Source: Halomonas sp. 1513 (lineage in GTDB: Bacteria > Pseudomonadota > Gammaproteobacteria > Pseudomonadales > Halomonadaceae). From it: a stretch of DNA of 64,000 bases. The DNA lies in the NCBI GenBank assembly GCA_001971685.1, contig CP019326.1:1240001-1304000 (forward strand). The letters run 5' to 3'. The notes under the pieces were generated by a model, which saw only the letters and a list, made by a program, of their open reading frames with translations, ran no database searches and had not been told where the DNA came from. Both the position numbers and the translations under genes were made by a program. Positions 52,290-61,217 of the stretch are shown here, piece after piece (the stretch's first letter is position 1; every line of letters begins with the position of its first letter).

Positions 52290-54170
52290 ATGACGCAATA
52301 CAGTGCAAGTTCGATCGAGGTGCTCTCAGGCCTCGAACCGGTGCGCAAGCGCCCCGGCATGTATACCGATACCAGCCGGCCCAACCACCTGGCCCAGGAA
52401 GTCATCGACAATAGCGTCGACGAGGCGCTCGCCGAGCACGCCGGTGAGATCCGCGTGCGGCTGCTCGACGACGGCGGCATCGAAGTCAGCGATGACGGGC
52501 GCGGCATGCCCATCGACGTGCACCCTGAGTACGGCGTCACCGGTATCGAGCTGATCCTCACCAAGCTGCACTCCGGGGGCAAGTTCTCGTCGACCAGCTA
52601 TCGGTTTTCCGGCGGGCTGCACGGGGTCGGGGTGTCGGTGGTCAATGCGCTGTCGACGCGCCTCGAGGTCGAGGTGATGCGCGATGGGAGTCGCCACTTC
52701 ATGGCCTTCGAGCACGGCGACAAGGTGACCGAGCTGAGTGTGATCGGCAGCTGTGCCAAGCGTCTTACCGGGACAGTGGTGCGTTTCTGGCCCGACGTTA
52801 GCTACTTCGACAGCCCCAAGCTGTCGCTGCCGCGCTTGAAGCACCTGCTGCGCGCCAAGGCGGTGCTCTGCCCAGGGCTCAAAGTAACCCTGGTAGATGC
52901 CGACGGTGCCGAGGATGAGTGGCAATACGAGGATGGCCTGCGCGACTACCTCGCCCAGACCACCGACGGCTATGAGGTGCTGCCGAGCTCGCCCTTCGTG
53001 GGCCACTACAGCGATGACGAGCAGGGCGTCGACTGGGCGATCCAGTGGCTCCCCGAGGGCGGCGAGCAGCTCGCCGAGAGCTACGTCAACCTGATTCCCA
53101 CGCCGCTCGGCGGCACCCACGTCAACGGCCTGCGCTCGGGGCTGCTCGAGGCGCTGCGCGAGTTCTGCGACTACCGCAGCCTGCTGCCGCGCGGCGTCAA
53201 GCTGACCGCCGACGACCTCTGGGAACGGGTTGCCTTCGTGCTCTCGGTGAAGATGCTCGATCCTCAGTTCGCCGGCCAGACCAAGGAGCGGCTGTCGTCG
53301 CGCACCGTGGCGGCGTTCGTCTCCGGGGTGGTCAAGGACGCTTTCTCGCTGTGGCTCAACCACCACGTCGATCAGGCCGAGGCGCTGGCCGAGCTGGTGA
53401 TCAGCGCCGCCCAGCGCCGCCAGAAGAGTGCCAAGAAGGTGGCGCGCAAGAAGGTCACCTCCGGCCCGGCACTGCCCGGCAAGCTGGCCGACTGCTCCGG
53501 CCAGGACCCGGTGGCCGGCGAGCTGTTCCTGGTCGAGGGCGACTCCGCCGGCGGCAGCGCCAAGCAGGCCCGCGACCGCGAGACCCAGGCGATCCTGCCG
53601 CTGCGCGGCAAGATCCTCAACACCTGGGAGGTCGAGTCCCACGATATCTACGGCTCCCAGGAGGTCCACGACATCGCCGTGGCCATCGGCATCGATCCGG
53701 TCAGCGAGGATCTTTCCAAGCTGCGCTACCACAAGATCTGCATCCTCGCCGACGCCGACTCCGACGGGCTGCACATCGCCACCCTGCTGTGTGCACTGTT
53801 CGTACGCCACTTCCCGGCGCTGGTGGATGCCGGCCACGTGTTCGTCGCCATGCCGCCGCTGTACCGTATCGATCTGGGCAAGGAGGTCTTCTACGCCCTC
53901 GACGAGAGCGAGAAGACCGCCACCCTCAAGCGCCTCGAAGGCAAGCGCGGTACGCCCAACGTGCAGCGCTTCAAGGGCCTCGGCGAGATGAGCCCATTGC
54001 AGCTGCGCGAAACCACCATGGCCCGCGATACCCGGCGCCTGGTGCAGCTCACCCGCGAGGTCGGCGACGGCACCATGGAGATGATGGACATGCTGCTGGC
54101 CAAGAAACGTGCGGGCGATCGCAAGAGCTGGCTCGAAGATTACGGCAACTTGGCCGATATCGAGGTGTAG
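52290..54170 (+). CDS. parE: DNA topoisomerase IV subunit B
   Basis: ATPase subunit of topoisomerase IV, which decatenates daughter chromosomes. GHKL ATPase motifs are visible (VIDNSVDEALAEHAGEI, DGRGMPIDVHPEYGVTGIEL with ILTKLHSGGKF, GGLHGVGVSVVNALS), as are the TOPRIM region (ELFLVEGDSAGGSAKQARDR, LADADSDGLHI) and the end with MMDMLLAKKRAGDRKSWLE. 626 aa, normal for ParE; shorter than GyrB because the GyrB insert is absent. A structured repeat separates it from parC. Confidence 0.96.
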   Translation: MTQYSASSIEVLSGLEPVRKRPGMYTDTSRPNHLAQEVIDNSVDEALAEHAGEIRVRLLDDGGIEVSDDGRGMPIDVHPEYGVTGIELILTKLHSGGKFSSTSYRFSGGLHGVGVSVVNALSTRLEVEVMRDGSRHFMAFEHGDKVTELSVIGSCAKRLTGTVVRFWPDVSYFDSPKLSLPRLKHLLRAKAVLCPGLKVTLVDADGAEDEWQYEDGLRDYLAQTTDGYEVLPSSPFVGHYSDDEQGVDWAIQWLPEGGEQLAESYVNLIPTPLGGTHVNGLRSGLLEALREFCDYRSLLPRGVKLTADDLWERVAFVLSVKMLDPQFAGQTKERLSSRTVAAFVSGVVKDAFSLWLNHHVDQAEALAELVISAAQRRQKSAKKVARKKVTSGPALPGKLADCSGQDPVAGELFLVEGDSAGGSAKQARDRETQAILPLRGKILNTWEVESHDIYGSQEVHDIAVAIGIDPVSEDLSKLRYHKICILADADSDGLHIATLLCALFVRHFPALVDAGHVFVAMPPLYRIDLGKEVFYALDESEKTATLKRLEGKRGTPNVQRFKGLGEMSPLQLRETTMARDTRRLVQLTREVGDGTMEMMDMLLAKKRAGDRKSWLEDYGNLADIEV

Positions 54171-54197
54171 CGCCGAGCTGAAAGCGCCAAACTTAGC

Positions 54198-54303
54198 GGC
54201 GCCGGGGACAGCTCAAAGAGGAGGTTCTGCGCCATGGATGGCGCAGGTAGCGCCCAGGGACGGGTTTACAGCGCCTCCTTGGCGAGCTGTCGCCGGTAGC
54301 GCC
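54198..54303 (+). repeat. Dispersed structured intergenic repeat, copy C
   Basis: The core matches copy A closely: AAGAGGAGGTT, the hairpin CTGCGCC-ATGGAT-GGCGCAG, TAGCGCCCAGGGACGGGTTT and AGCGCCTCCT. The outer arms differ from A and B but are again complementary to each other: GGCGCC and GACAGCTC (54198-54214) with GAGCTGTC and GGTAGCGCC (54284-54303). It occupies nearly the whole parE-parC gap and ends 50 bases before the parC start. Confidence 0.85.
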
Positions 54304-54352
54304 GCGGGTCGAGCAGAAGATGATTCTTGAACCCTGACCAGGGGCTTATCGA

Positions 54353-56605
54353 ATGACCATGGATATCCACGTGGCGGAGGGTGACGTCGAACGTCTCTCA
54401 CTGCGCGAATACACCGAGAAGGCCTACCTCGACTACTCGATGTACGTGATTCTCGACCGCGCCTTGCCGCATATCGGCGACGGCATGAAGCCCGTGCAGC
54501 GGCGCATCATCTACGCCATGCGCGAGCTTTCGCTCAACGCCAGCGCCAAGTACAAGAAGTCGGCGCGTACCGTCGGCGACGTGCTCGGCAAGTTCCACCC
54601 CCACGGCGACAGCGCCTGCTACGAAGCGATGGTGCTGATGGCCCAGTCGTTCAGCTATCGCTATCCGCTGGTCGACGGCCAGGGCAACTGGGGTAGCCCC
54701 GACGATCCCAAGTCGTTCGCCGCCATGCGCTATACCGAGGCGCGGCTGTCGAAGTTCGCCGAGGTGCTGCTCGCCGAGCTCGGCCAGGGCACCGTCGATT
54801 GGACGCCCAACTTCGACGGCACCATGAACGAGCCGGTGGTGCTCCCCGCGCGCTTGCCCCACGTGCTGCTCAACGGCGGCACTGGCATCGCGGTGGGCAT
54901 GGCCACCGATATACCGCCCCACAACGTCAGTGAGGTGGTCGAGGCGACCTGCCATCTGCTGCGCCACCCCGAGGCCACCACCGCCGAGCTGATGCAGTAC
55001 CTGCCGGCGCCGGACTTCCCCTCGGCGGCGGAGATCATCACCCCCCGCGACGACCTGGCCAAGCTCTACGAGAGCGGCCGCGGCTCGGTCAAGCTGCGCG
55101 CCCGCTACGTGATGGAAGAGAGCAGCATCGTGATCACCGCGCTGCCCTACCAGGTCAGCGGTTCCAAGGTGCTGGAGCAGATCGCCGCGCAGATGCAGGC
55201 CAAGAAACTGCCGATGGTCGCCGATCTGCGCGACGAGTCGACCCACGAGGAGCCGACCCGGCTGGTGATCGAACCGCGCTCCAACCGGGTCGACATCGAA
55301 TCGCTGATGGCGCACCTGTTTGCCACCACCGACCTCGAGAAGAACATTCGCGTCAACATGAACGTGATCGGCCTCGACGGGCGGCCACGGGTGCTGGCGC
55401 TGCCCGCGCTGCTCGGCGAGTGGTTGCGCTTCCGGCGTAGCACGGTGCGGCGCCGCCTCGAGCACCGCCTGGGCAAGGTAGAGGATCGCCTGCACCTCCT
55501 CGAGGGCCTGCTCGTCGCCTACCTCAATATCGACGAGGTGATCCGCATCATTCGCGAGGAGGACGCCCCCAAGCCGGCGCTGATGGAAGCCTTCGGGCTC
55601 AGCGATCGCCAGGCCGAGGCGATCCTCGAGCTGCGCCTGCGCCACCTGGCCAAGCTCGAGGAGTTCAAGATCCGCGGCGAGCAGGACGAGCTGCTGGCCG
55701 AGCGCGAGCGTCTGCAGGAACTGCTCGGCAACGATGCCGCCCTGACCGACCTGATCGAGGAGGAGATCCGCGAGGCGGGGCGCGAGCACGGCGATGCGCG
55801 GCGCGCGCCGCTGGTCGAGCGCGAGGACGCCAAGGCGCTCTCCGAAGTCGAGCTGCTGGGCGCCGACCCGATTACCGTGGTGCTCTCCGAGAAGGGCTGG
55901 ATCCGAGCGGCCCGCGGCCATGAGATCGATCCGGAGGGGCTCTCCTACAAGTCCGGCGACCGCTTCGCCCTGGCCGCGCGGGGCAAGACCAACCAGCCGC
56001 TGGTGCTGCTCGACGACACCGGCCGCGCCTACACCCTGGCCGCCCACAACCTGCCCAGCGCCCGCAGCCAGGGTGAGCCGGTCACCGGCCGGGTCAACGT
56101 GGTGGCCGGTGCGCACATGGCAGGACTGATGCTGGCGCCGCCCGACACGCGCTACCTGCTGGCCTCCGACGGCGGCTATGGCTTCATCGCCTGCCTGGAG
56201 GACCTCACCGGCAAGAACAAGGCCGGCAAGGCGGTACTCAGCCTGCCCAAGGGCTGTAATGTGCTGCCGCCGCAGCTGCTGCCGGCCACCGAGGGCGGCC
56301 TGGTAGCGGCGGTCTCCAACGAAGGTCGGCTGCTGGTCTTCGACCTCGACAGCCTGCCGCAGATGGCCAAGGGCAAGGGCAACAAGATGATCGACATTCC
56401 CGGCGCGCGCGCCGCACGCCGCGAGGAGTTCGTGCGTGACCTGGTGGTGCTTGGCGAAGGCGCTGCGCTGGTGATCCACGCCGGCAAGCGCAAGTTGACC
56501 CTCAAGGCCGATGATCTGGCCTACTATCGCGGTGAACGTGGCCGCCGTGGCAGCAAGCTGCCGCGGGGCTTTCAGAAGGTCGATGCACTGGAGGTCTCGG
56601 CATGA
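54353..56605 (+). CDS. parC: DNA topoisomerase IV subunit A
   Basis: DNA-cleaving subunit of topoisomerase IV. Visible: [20 protein letters not shown], the quinolone-determining region [20 protein letters not shown] with Ser and Glu at the positions (S80, E84 in E. coli) usually mutated in resistant strains, so wild type here, and the catalytic Tyr in [13 protein letters not shown]. Then coiled-coil and DNA-gate segments and a C-terminal beta-pinwheel of reduced size. 750 aa, as E. coli ParC (752). ATG 54353 or 54359 both possible. Its stop overlaps serB (ATGA). Confidence 0.96.
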   Translation: MTMDIHVAEGDVERLSLREYTEKAYLDYSMYVILDRALPHIGDGMKPVQRRIIYAMRELSLNASAKYKKSARTVGDVLGKFHPHGDSACYEAMVLMAQSFSYRYPLVDGQGNWGSPDDPKSFAAMRYTEARLSKFAEVLLAELGQGTVDWTPNFDGTMNEPVVLPARLPHVLLNGGTGIAVGMATDIPPHNVSEVVEATCHLLRHPEATTAELMQYLPAPDFPSAAEIITPRDDLAKLYESGRGSVKLRARYVMEESSIVITALPYQVSGSKVLEQIAAQMQAKKLPMVADLRDESTHEEPTRLVIEPRSNRVDIESLMAHLFATTDLEKNIRVNMNVIGLDGRPRVLALPALLGEWLRFRRSTVRRRLEHRLGKVEDRLHLLEGLLVAYLNIDEVIRIIREEDAPKPALMEAFGLSDRQAEAILELRLRHLAKLEEFKIRGEQDELLAERERLQELLGNDAALTDLIEEEIREAGREHGDARRAPLVEREDAKALSEVELLGADPITVVLSEKGWIRAARGHEIDPEGLSYKSGDRFALAARGKTNQPLVLLDDTGRAYTLAAHNLPSARSQGEPVTGRVNVVAGAHMAGLMLAPPDTRYLLASDGGYGFIACLEDLTGKNKAGKAVLSLPKGCNVLPPQLLPATEGGLVAAVSNEGRLLVFDLDSLPQMAKGKGNKMIDIPGARAARREEFVRDLVVLGEGAALVIHAGKRKLTLKADDLAYYRGERGRRGSKLPRGFQKVDALEVSA

Positions 56606-57831
56606 CCCAACGACTGCTGATTCGTGCCACGGGCGCCGCGCAGCCCGGGCAGCTGGCGGGCCTCGGCAAGGCGCTGGCCAAGAGCGGTGCGCGACTGCTC
56701 GACATCAACCAGAGCGTGACCTTCGGGATTGTTTCGCTGGAAGCCCTGGTGGGTATCGAGCGCGACGGCAATCTCGAGGCGCTGCTGGCCGAGAGCGGCG
56801 CCGCGCTGGGCCTGGATGTGCAGGCCATCCAGGTGGCAGCCGAGGACTACCAGCGCTGGAGCAGCGAGGCCAGCCAGCCGAGGCTGATCCTGACGCTGCT
56901 GGCGCCGCACCTGCCTGCGGGGATTCTCGCCGAGGTCGGGGCGCTGACCGCCGAACACGGCTTGACCGTGGAGTTGATCCATCGTCTCTCCGGCCGCGAG
57001 CCGCTGGACGGCGGCGTGCCCCGCGAGCGTGACAGCATCCGGGGCGCCTGCGTCGAGTGCTGGCTGCGCGGCGAGGAGATCGACCTCGACGCACTGCGCG
57101 AGAAGGCCCTGGCGCTGGGGGCCATGCACGGCGTCGATATTGCCATTCAGGAGGACTCGATCTGGCGTCGTCATCGCCGGCTGGTGTGCTTCGACATGGA
57201 CTCGACGCTGATCCAGACCGAGGTGATCGACGAGTTGGCGCGTCGCCACGGCGTCGGCGACGAGGTTGCCGAGGTCACCGAGCGCGCCATGCGCGGCGAG
57301 CTCGACTTCCAGCAGAGCTTTCGCGAGCGCATGGCCAAGCTCAAGGGGCTCGACGAGTCGGTGCTCGCCGAGATTGCCGCCGAGCTGCCGCTGATGGAGG
57401 GCGTGGAGCGGCTGATGGCCCAGCTCAAGCGGCTCGGGTACCGCACCGCGATTCTCTCCGGCGGCTTCACCTACTTCGCCGACTACCTGCAACAGCGGCT
57501 GGGCTTTGACGAGGTGCATGCCAACGAATTGCTGATCGAGAATGGCAAGGTCACCGGGGAGGTGCGCGAGCCGATCCTCGACGCCGATCGCAAGGCGCTA
57601 TTGCTGCGCGAGATCGCCGCCCGCGAGGGGCTGGCCATGGAGCAGACCATCGCCGTCGGCGATGGGGCCAACGACCTCAAGATGCTGGCCGCCGCCGGGT
57701 TGGGGATTGCCTTCCGAGCCAAGCCGCTGGTGCGTCGCCAGGCGCGTCAGTCGATCTCGACCCTGGGACTGGATGCGGTGCTCTACCTGATCGGCTATCG
57801 ACAGATCGATCTGGAAGACGGACACTCCTAG
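56602..57831 (+). CDS. serB: Phosphoserine phosphatase
   Basis: Last step of serine synthesis. The N-terminal half has two ACT-like domains (residues about 1-180, e.g. [20 protein letters not shown] and [20 protein letters not shown]), which in such long SerB forms bind serine or other amino acids for control. The HAD phosphatase half has [18 protein letters not shown], the second motif Ser in [13 protein letters not shown] and [12 protein letters not shown]. 409 aa against 322 in E. coli, in line with Pseudomonas-type SerB. Overlap with parC (ATGA) indicates coupling of two unrelated functions, an arrangement seen in other gammaproteobacteria. Confidence 0.94.
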   Translation: MTQRLLIRATGAAQPGQLAGLGKALAKSGARLLDINQSVTFGIVSLEALVGIERDGNLEALLAESGAALGLDVQAIQVAAEDYQRWSSEASQPRLILTLLAPHLPAGILAEVGALTAEHGLTVELIHRLSGREPLDGGVPRERDSIRGACVECWLRGEEIDLDALREKALALGAMHGVDIAIQEDSIWRRHRRLVCFDMDSTLIQTEVIDELARRHGVGDEVAEVTERAMRGELDFQQSFRERMAKLKGLDESVLAEIAAELPLMEGVERLMAQLKRLGYRTAILSGGFTYFADYLQQRLGFDEVHANELLIENGKVTGEVREPILDADRKALLLREIAAREGLAMEQTIAVGDGANDLKMLAAAGLGIAFRAKPLVRRQARQSISTLGLDAVLYLIGYRQIDLEDGHS

Positions 57832-57882
57832 ACGCCAGCCTACGTTCGCGCCGGCGGACGATAATCACAACACGAGGCCGCC

Positions 57883-58131
57883 ATGACGTACACCACCGAA
57901 CTGCTCGAAGAACTGAAAATCCTCAGCCTGTTCAATTTGTCCACCACCCAGGAGGGCATCAAGGTGCACTCCAGCGCCGAGCCGGAGGCCATTGCGGCGA
58001 CCCGGCGGCTATACGACAAGGGCCTGGTGACCCAGGAAGACGGGGGTTATCTGACGACCCTGGGCCACGATGCCGCCCAGCACGCCCAGGATCTGCTGAC
58101 CATCCTCAGCGGGCCGATCACGGTGGGTTGA
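57883..58131 (+). CDS. TIGR02647 family small protein
   Basis: 82-aa conserved protein of unknown function found in Pseudomonas and Halomonas relatives. TTELLEELKILSLFNLSTTQ followed by EGIKVHSSAEPEAIAATRRL, and LVTQEDGGYLTTLGHDAAQH are the family signature; the pattern resembles a winged-helix DNA-binding fold, which is why the family is sometimes called DNA-binding. GAGG lies upstream of ATG 57883. It follows serB by 51 bases and is followed by an inverted repeat overlapping a sigma-28 promoter. Confidence 0.85.
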   Translation: MTYTTELLEELKILSLFNLSTTQEGIKVHSSAEPEAIAATRRLYDKGLVTQEDGGYLTTLGHDAAQHAQDLLTILSGPITVG

Positions 58132-58152
58132 CGCCGTCGCATAATGTAACCC

Positions 58153-58179
58153 TAAAGTAATCGCGGCGCCGGCCGATAT
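58153..58179 (+). promoter_or_regulatory. Sigma-28 (FliA) flagellar promoter of the PilZ/HD-GYP gene
   Basis: TAAAGTAA (58153-58160), 11 bases, GCCGATAT (58172-58179) match the FliA consensus with exact spacing, 60 bases before the ATG at 58240. The -10 element lies inside an inverted repeat: CGGCGCCGG-CCGATA (58164-58178) with TATCGG-A-CCGGCGCCG (58184-58200), which may be the terminator of the preceding gene or an operator on this promoter. Confidence 0.82.
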
Positions 58180-58239
58180 GCCTGTATCGGACCGGCGCCG
58201 CTGCGTTGGTGATACCCAGGACAACAGACGAGAGACCGC

Positions 58240-59958
58240 ATGGCGCCGAGTGATAACCATCTGGTGGTCGAGCATTCCAGTGAGATCAATAGCTTGCTGG
58301 AGGGGCTCAGCGAGCCAGGCGGCGCCTCGCTGGCTTTCGGCGAGCCGGCGGGCGAACCGATCCCGGCACTGCTGATGGCGGTGGATGAAGGGCGCTCGCT
58401 GCTGATCGATATCAGCGCAGTGCGCGAGATCGCCGATGAGATCGGCGGTGTCAAACCGCTGCGGCTGATGGGTCAGGCCAGCGGGGCGATGTTGACCACG
58501 CCGCCGCTGGTCTTCCAAGGCTGGGAGCAGGCGCCGGGTCGGCTGCAGTTTCGCTGTGATTATCCCGAGCAGCTGTGGATCATGCACCGTCGCGAGGTGT
58601 TCCGCGCCGAACTGCGACCCGACATGCAGGTGGCGGCGTCCCTGGTCGTCGACGATGGTCAGGACGCCTTGCAGCTGGCCGGGCAGCTGAGGAATCTATC
58701 GCTCGGCGGCTGCCTGCTGGAAGTGCCGTTGAGCAGCGCGGTACGCCTGCGCCCCGGGCAGTCCGTCGAGGCGCTGGAGCTGCGCTTCCCCAACCAGCAG
58801 CAGCTGACCGCGCGTGCCTATGTGCGGCATATCCAGACCGACGGCGAGCAGCAGGTGCGGCTGGGCTGCGAGTTTGCCAAGGTGGATGCCGAACTTGAAC
58901 GTCGGCTTTGGTACTTCGTGCGTGAAATCGAGCGAGAAGGGGCGCGCAATGCCCATGACGGTAATCGCGACCTGTCGCCTTCATCGCTGTTCGACCAGAC
59001 GCCCAGACCCCCCGCGGCAGCCGTGCGCAGCCACGGTGCCGACTACGCCACGCCGATGGCGCGGCGGCTGGCCAAGGTCGCGGCCTACCTGGATGGCCAG
59101 CTGCTGCAGCTGATCGAAGGACAGGCGGTCGATGCCGGGCTGCTGTCCCGCTACAGCGATATGCTGTTGGGGTTGCACGAGGAGGACCGCGAAGCACTGC
59201 TGTTTGCCAGGGTATGCCTGGTGGACGACCCCCCCCTGATCCAGCACGGCCTGGGCGTGGCGATCATGCTGGCGGATCTGGCGTTGGCTCAGAGCCTGCC
59301 GCGGGATGTGCGCAAGGCGCTGGTGGCCAGCGCCATGCTGCACGATCTGGGCAAGGCGCTGCTGCCGCAGGAACTGCGCCAGGCGCAGCGCCGGTCGCCT
59401 GGCCTGAGCGATGCCCAGCGTGACGCCATGCGCGAGCACGTTGCCCTGCTCGAGGGGCGTCTGGATGGCTGCCGCTGGCTGTCCCGCGACGTGTGCAACG
59501 CCGTGGTGTGGGGCATCAATGAGCGCCTCGACGGCAGTGGCTACCCTGCCGGGCGCCAAGGCGAGCAGCTCGAGGCGCTGGCGAGGATGGCCGCGGTGGT
59601 CGATGTGGCGGACGCCATGGGACGGCCGCGGGCGGATCGTCCGGCGCGCAGCCCGAGTGAGATCTATCGTCACTTGCTGGGGCAGCCCGCTGCCTTCGAC
59701 CGCCAGTGGGTGCAGCGCTTTATTCGCCGCTTCGGGATCACTCCCATCGGCAGTCTGGCGCGTTTCGCCGGCGGCGAGCTGGGTTGGGTGCAGCGACTCG
59801 ACCGTCAAGGCCAGCTGCGTCAGATACAGCTCACGCCGCGGGCCGTGCAGCCGGGCAGCGAACTCGGCGAGGTACTGCGCGATGCCCAGTTGGCGCGACT
59901 CGGCAAACCCGAGGCGCTGGTGGTGCCGCGCCCGGCGAGTCAGGTCACCCCAGGCTGA
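58240..59958 (+). CDS. PilZ-HD-GYP cyclic-di-GMP receptor/phosphodiesterase-like protein
   Basis: 572-aa soluble protein that joins a cyclic-di-GMP binding module to an HD-GYP domain. The N terminus (residues about 1-110) looks like a YcgR-type flagellar-brake domain; PilZ (about 115-230) has REVFR (RxxxR) and NLSLGG, so ligand binding should be intact. After a linker comes HD-GYP: HGLGV, MLHDLGKALLP, EHVALLEGRL and ERLDGSGYPAG are kept, but the paired His before the GYP motif (normally HHE) reads INE, removing two metal ligands. Catalysis may be lost, leaving a regulator of motility. A sigma-28 promoter upstream supports a flagellar role. The sodium-channel gene follows after 81 bases. Confidence 0.88.
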   Translation: MAPSDNHLVVEHSSEINSLLEGLSEPGGASLAFGEPAGEPIPALLMAVDEGRSLLIDISAVREIADEIGGVKPLRLMGQASGAMLTTPPLVFQGWEQAPGRLQFRCDYPEQLWIMHRREVFRAELRPDMQVAASLVVDDGQDALQLAGQLRNLSLGGCLLEVPLSSAVRLRPGQSVEALELRFPNQQQLTARAYVRHIQTDGEQQVRLGCEFAKVDAELERRLWYFVREIEREGARNAHDGNRDLSPSSLFDQTPRPPAAAVRSHGADYATPMARRLAKVAAYLDGQLLQLIEGQAVDAGLLSRYSDMLLGLHEEDREALLFARVCLVDDPPLIQHGLGVAIMLADLALAQSLPRDVRKALVASAMLHDLGKALLPQELRQAQRRSPGLSDAQRDAMREHVALLEGRLDGCRWLSRDVCNAVVWGINERLDGSGYPAGRQGEQLEALARMAAVVDVADAMGRPRADRPARSPSEIYRHLLGQPAAFDRQWVQRFIRRFGITPIGSLARFAGGELGWVQRLDRQGQLRQIQLTPRAVQPGSELGEVLRDAQLARLGKPEALVVPRPASQVTPG

Positions 59959-60039
59959 CTGCGGGCGTCTTCCAGAAACGGCGATTGTGCTATCATGTCG
60001 CGCCGTTTCGGCGTCAGTGAGCGACCCGGGTGCCATCCC

Positions 60040-60900
60040 ATGAGCCAAGCTTTCAGCATCTGGCAGGCGCGCTTCGAGCGCCTGCGCAGCAACAAGATTT
60101 TTGAAACCTGCGTCATCGCCATCATCATCGTCTCGGCGCTGCTGGTAGGGGCCAAGACCTATGAAGAGGCCAACCGCTTCGAGCAGGTGATGCGCGTCTT
60201 CGACATGGCGGTCACCGGTTTCTTCCTGGTCGAGATATTGATCCGCATGGCCGCGGAGAAGCGCCTGCGCGACTTCTTCAAGAAAGGCTGGAACGTCTTC
60301 GACTTCCTGATCGTCACCGCCAGCCTGATCCCGCTGGAGGATTCGGAGATGGTACTGCTGGCGCGCCTGCTGCGGATCTTCCGCGTGCTGCGCCTGGTAT
60401 CGATGATCCCCGAGCTGCGCATGCTGGTCTCGGCGCTGTTCAAGTCGATCCCGCGGATGGGCTATGTGGCGCTGTTGATGTTCATCATCTTCTACATCTA
60501 CGCCGCCATCGGCAGTTTCCTGTTCCACGACGTCGACGAGAGCCTGTGGGGCAATATCTCGCTGGCGATGCTGACGCTGTTTCAGGTGGCGACCTTCGAG
60601 AGCTGGGCCACGGCGGTGCTCTATCCGACCATGGAGCACTACGGCTACAGCTGGATCTATTTCCTGTCGTTCATTTTTCTCAACGCCTTCATCTTCCTCA
60701 ACATGATGATCGGTATCGTGCTCGACGTGATGCAGAAGGAGAATACCCTGATGGAGCTCGAGAGTGGGGAAGGAGAGGCGGCTGAGCTGCATGGCCTGCG
60801 CAGCGATGTGCGCGAGCTGCGTGACCAGTTGACGCGCATGGAGCAGCTGCTGATACAGCGTGACGGTGACCACGCAGTTGACAAGCCGCTGCGGGACTGA
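60040..60900 (+). CDS. Voltage-gated sodium channel, NaChBac-type
   Basis: Inner-membrane homotetrameric ion channel subunit with six helices. S4 voltage sensor LARLLRIFRVLRLVSMIPEL has Arg at every third place; S5 LLMFIIFYIYAAIGSFLF; selectivity filter TFESWAT, matching TLESWAS of NaChBac, so sodium selectivity is expected; S6 FLSFIFLNAFIFLNMMIGIV; then a C-terminal coiled coil (LRSDVRELRDQLTRMEQLL). 286 aa, near the 274 of NaChBac. ATG 60040 (MSQAFSIW) is preferred to ATG 59995. It ends six bases before the leu leader peptide and follows a sigma-28-driven PilZ/HD-GYP gene. Confidence 0.93.
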   Translation: MSQAFSIWQARFERLRSNKIFETCVIAIIIVSALLVGAKTYEEANRFEQVMRVFDMAVTGFFLVEILIRMAAEKRLRDFFKKGWNVFDFLIVTASLIPLEDSEMVLLARLLRIFRVLRLVSMIPELRMLVSALFKSIPRMGYVALLMFIIFYIYAAIGSFLFHDVDESLWGNISLAMLTLFQVATFESWATAVLYPTMEHYGYSWIYFLSFIFLNAFIFLNMMIGIVLDVMQKENTLMELESGEGEAAELHGLRSDVRELRDQLTRMEQLLIQRDGDHAVDKPLRD

Positions 60901-60906
60901 TTTGCT

Positions 60907-60969
60907 ATGGTCATGAACACGACATTTCTTCGCCTACGCCTAGCCCTACGACTACTAGCCGGCCGCTGA
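60907..60969 (+). CDS. leuL: leu operon leader peptide
   Basis: A 20-codon frame MVMNTTFLRLRLALRLLAGR with six leucines, five of them the rare codon CTA and the other CTT; in a high-GC genome this codon choice is striking. It is followed about 170 bases later by a rho-independent terminator just before leuA. This is the classic layout of leucine attenuation: a shortage of charged tRNA-Leu stalls the ribosome on the CTA codons and prevents the terminator. The internal ATG at 60913 is an alternative start. A perfect TTGACA lies at 60878-60883 within the upstream channel gene, but the matching -10 is weak. Confidence 0.8.
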   Translation: MVMNTTFLRLRLALRLLAGR

Positions 60970-61142
60970 TCGCGCCGGGCGATGCTGCGCATCGCATCTT
61001 CTAGTCACGCTACGCCGAGGGTCGAAATGTCTCACTACCGCTTTACTGCTGATGCAGCCACCATTACCGCATACGTCGAATGCCGTGCCATTCGTCGTCA
61101 TGTCGCTGCCGCCACCCAGTGCTGCAGCGATCCTGCTGTCTA

Positions 61143-61176
61143 CGCCCCGACGCGCCCGCTGCGCTCGGGGCGTTTT
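61143..61176 (+). terminator. leuA attenuator terminator
   Basis: CGCCCCGA (61143-61150) pairs with TCGGGGCG (61165-61172) and is followed by TTTT (61173-61176), 41 bases before the leuA start. The region between the leader peptide and this hairpin (60970-61142) holds no gene but several smaller inverted segments, e.g. GATGC-TGC-GCATC (60981-60992 region), that could form the competing antiterminator. Confidence 0.8.
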
Positions 61177-61217
61177 GGTTTCTCGATGCCTCGCCCCCAT
61201 GCCCTGGAGATCACGCC

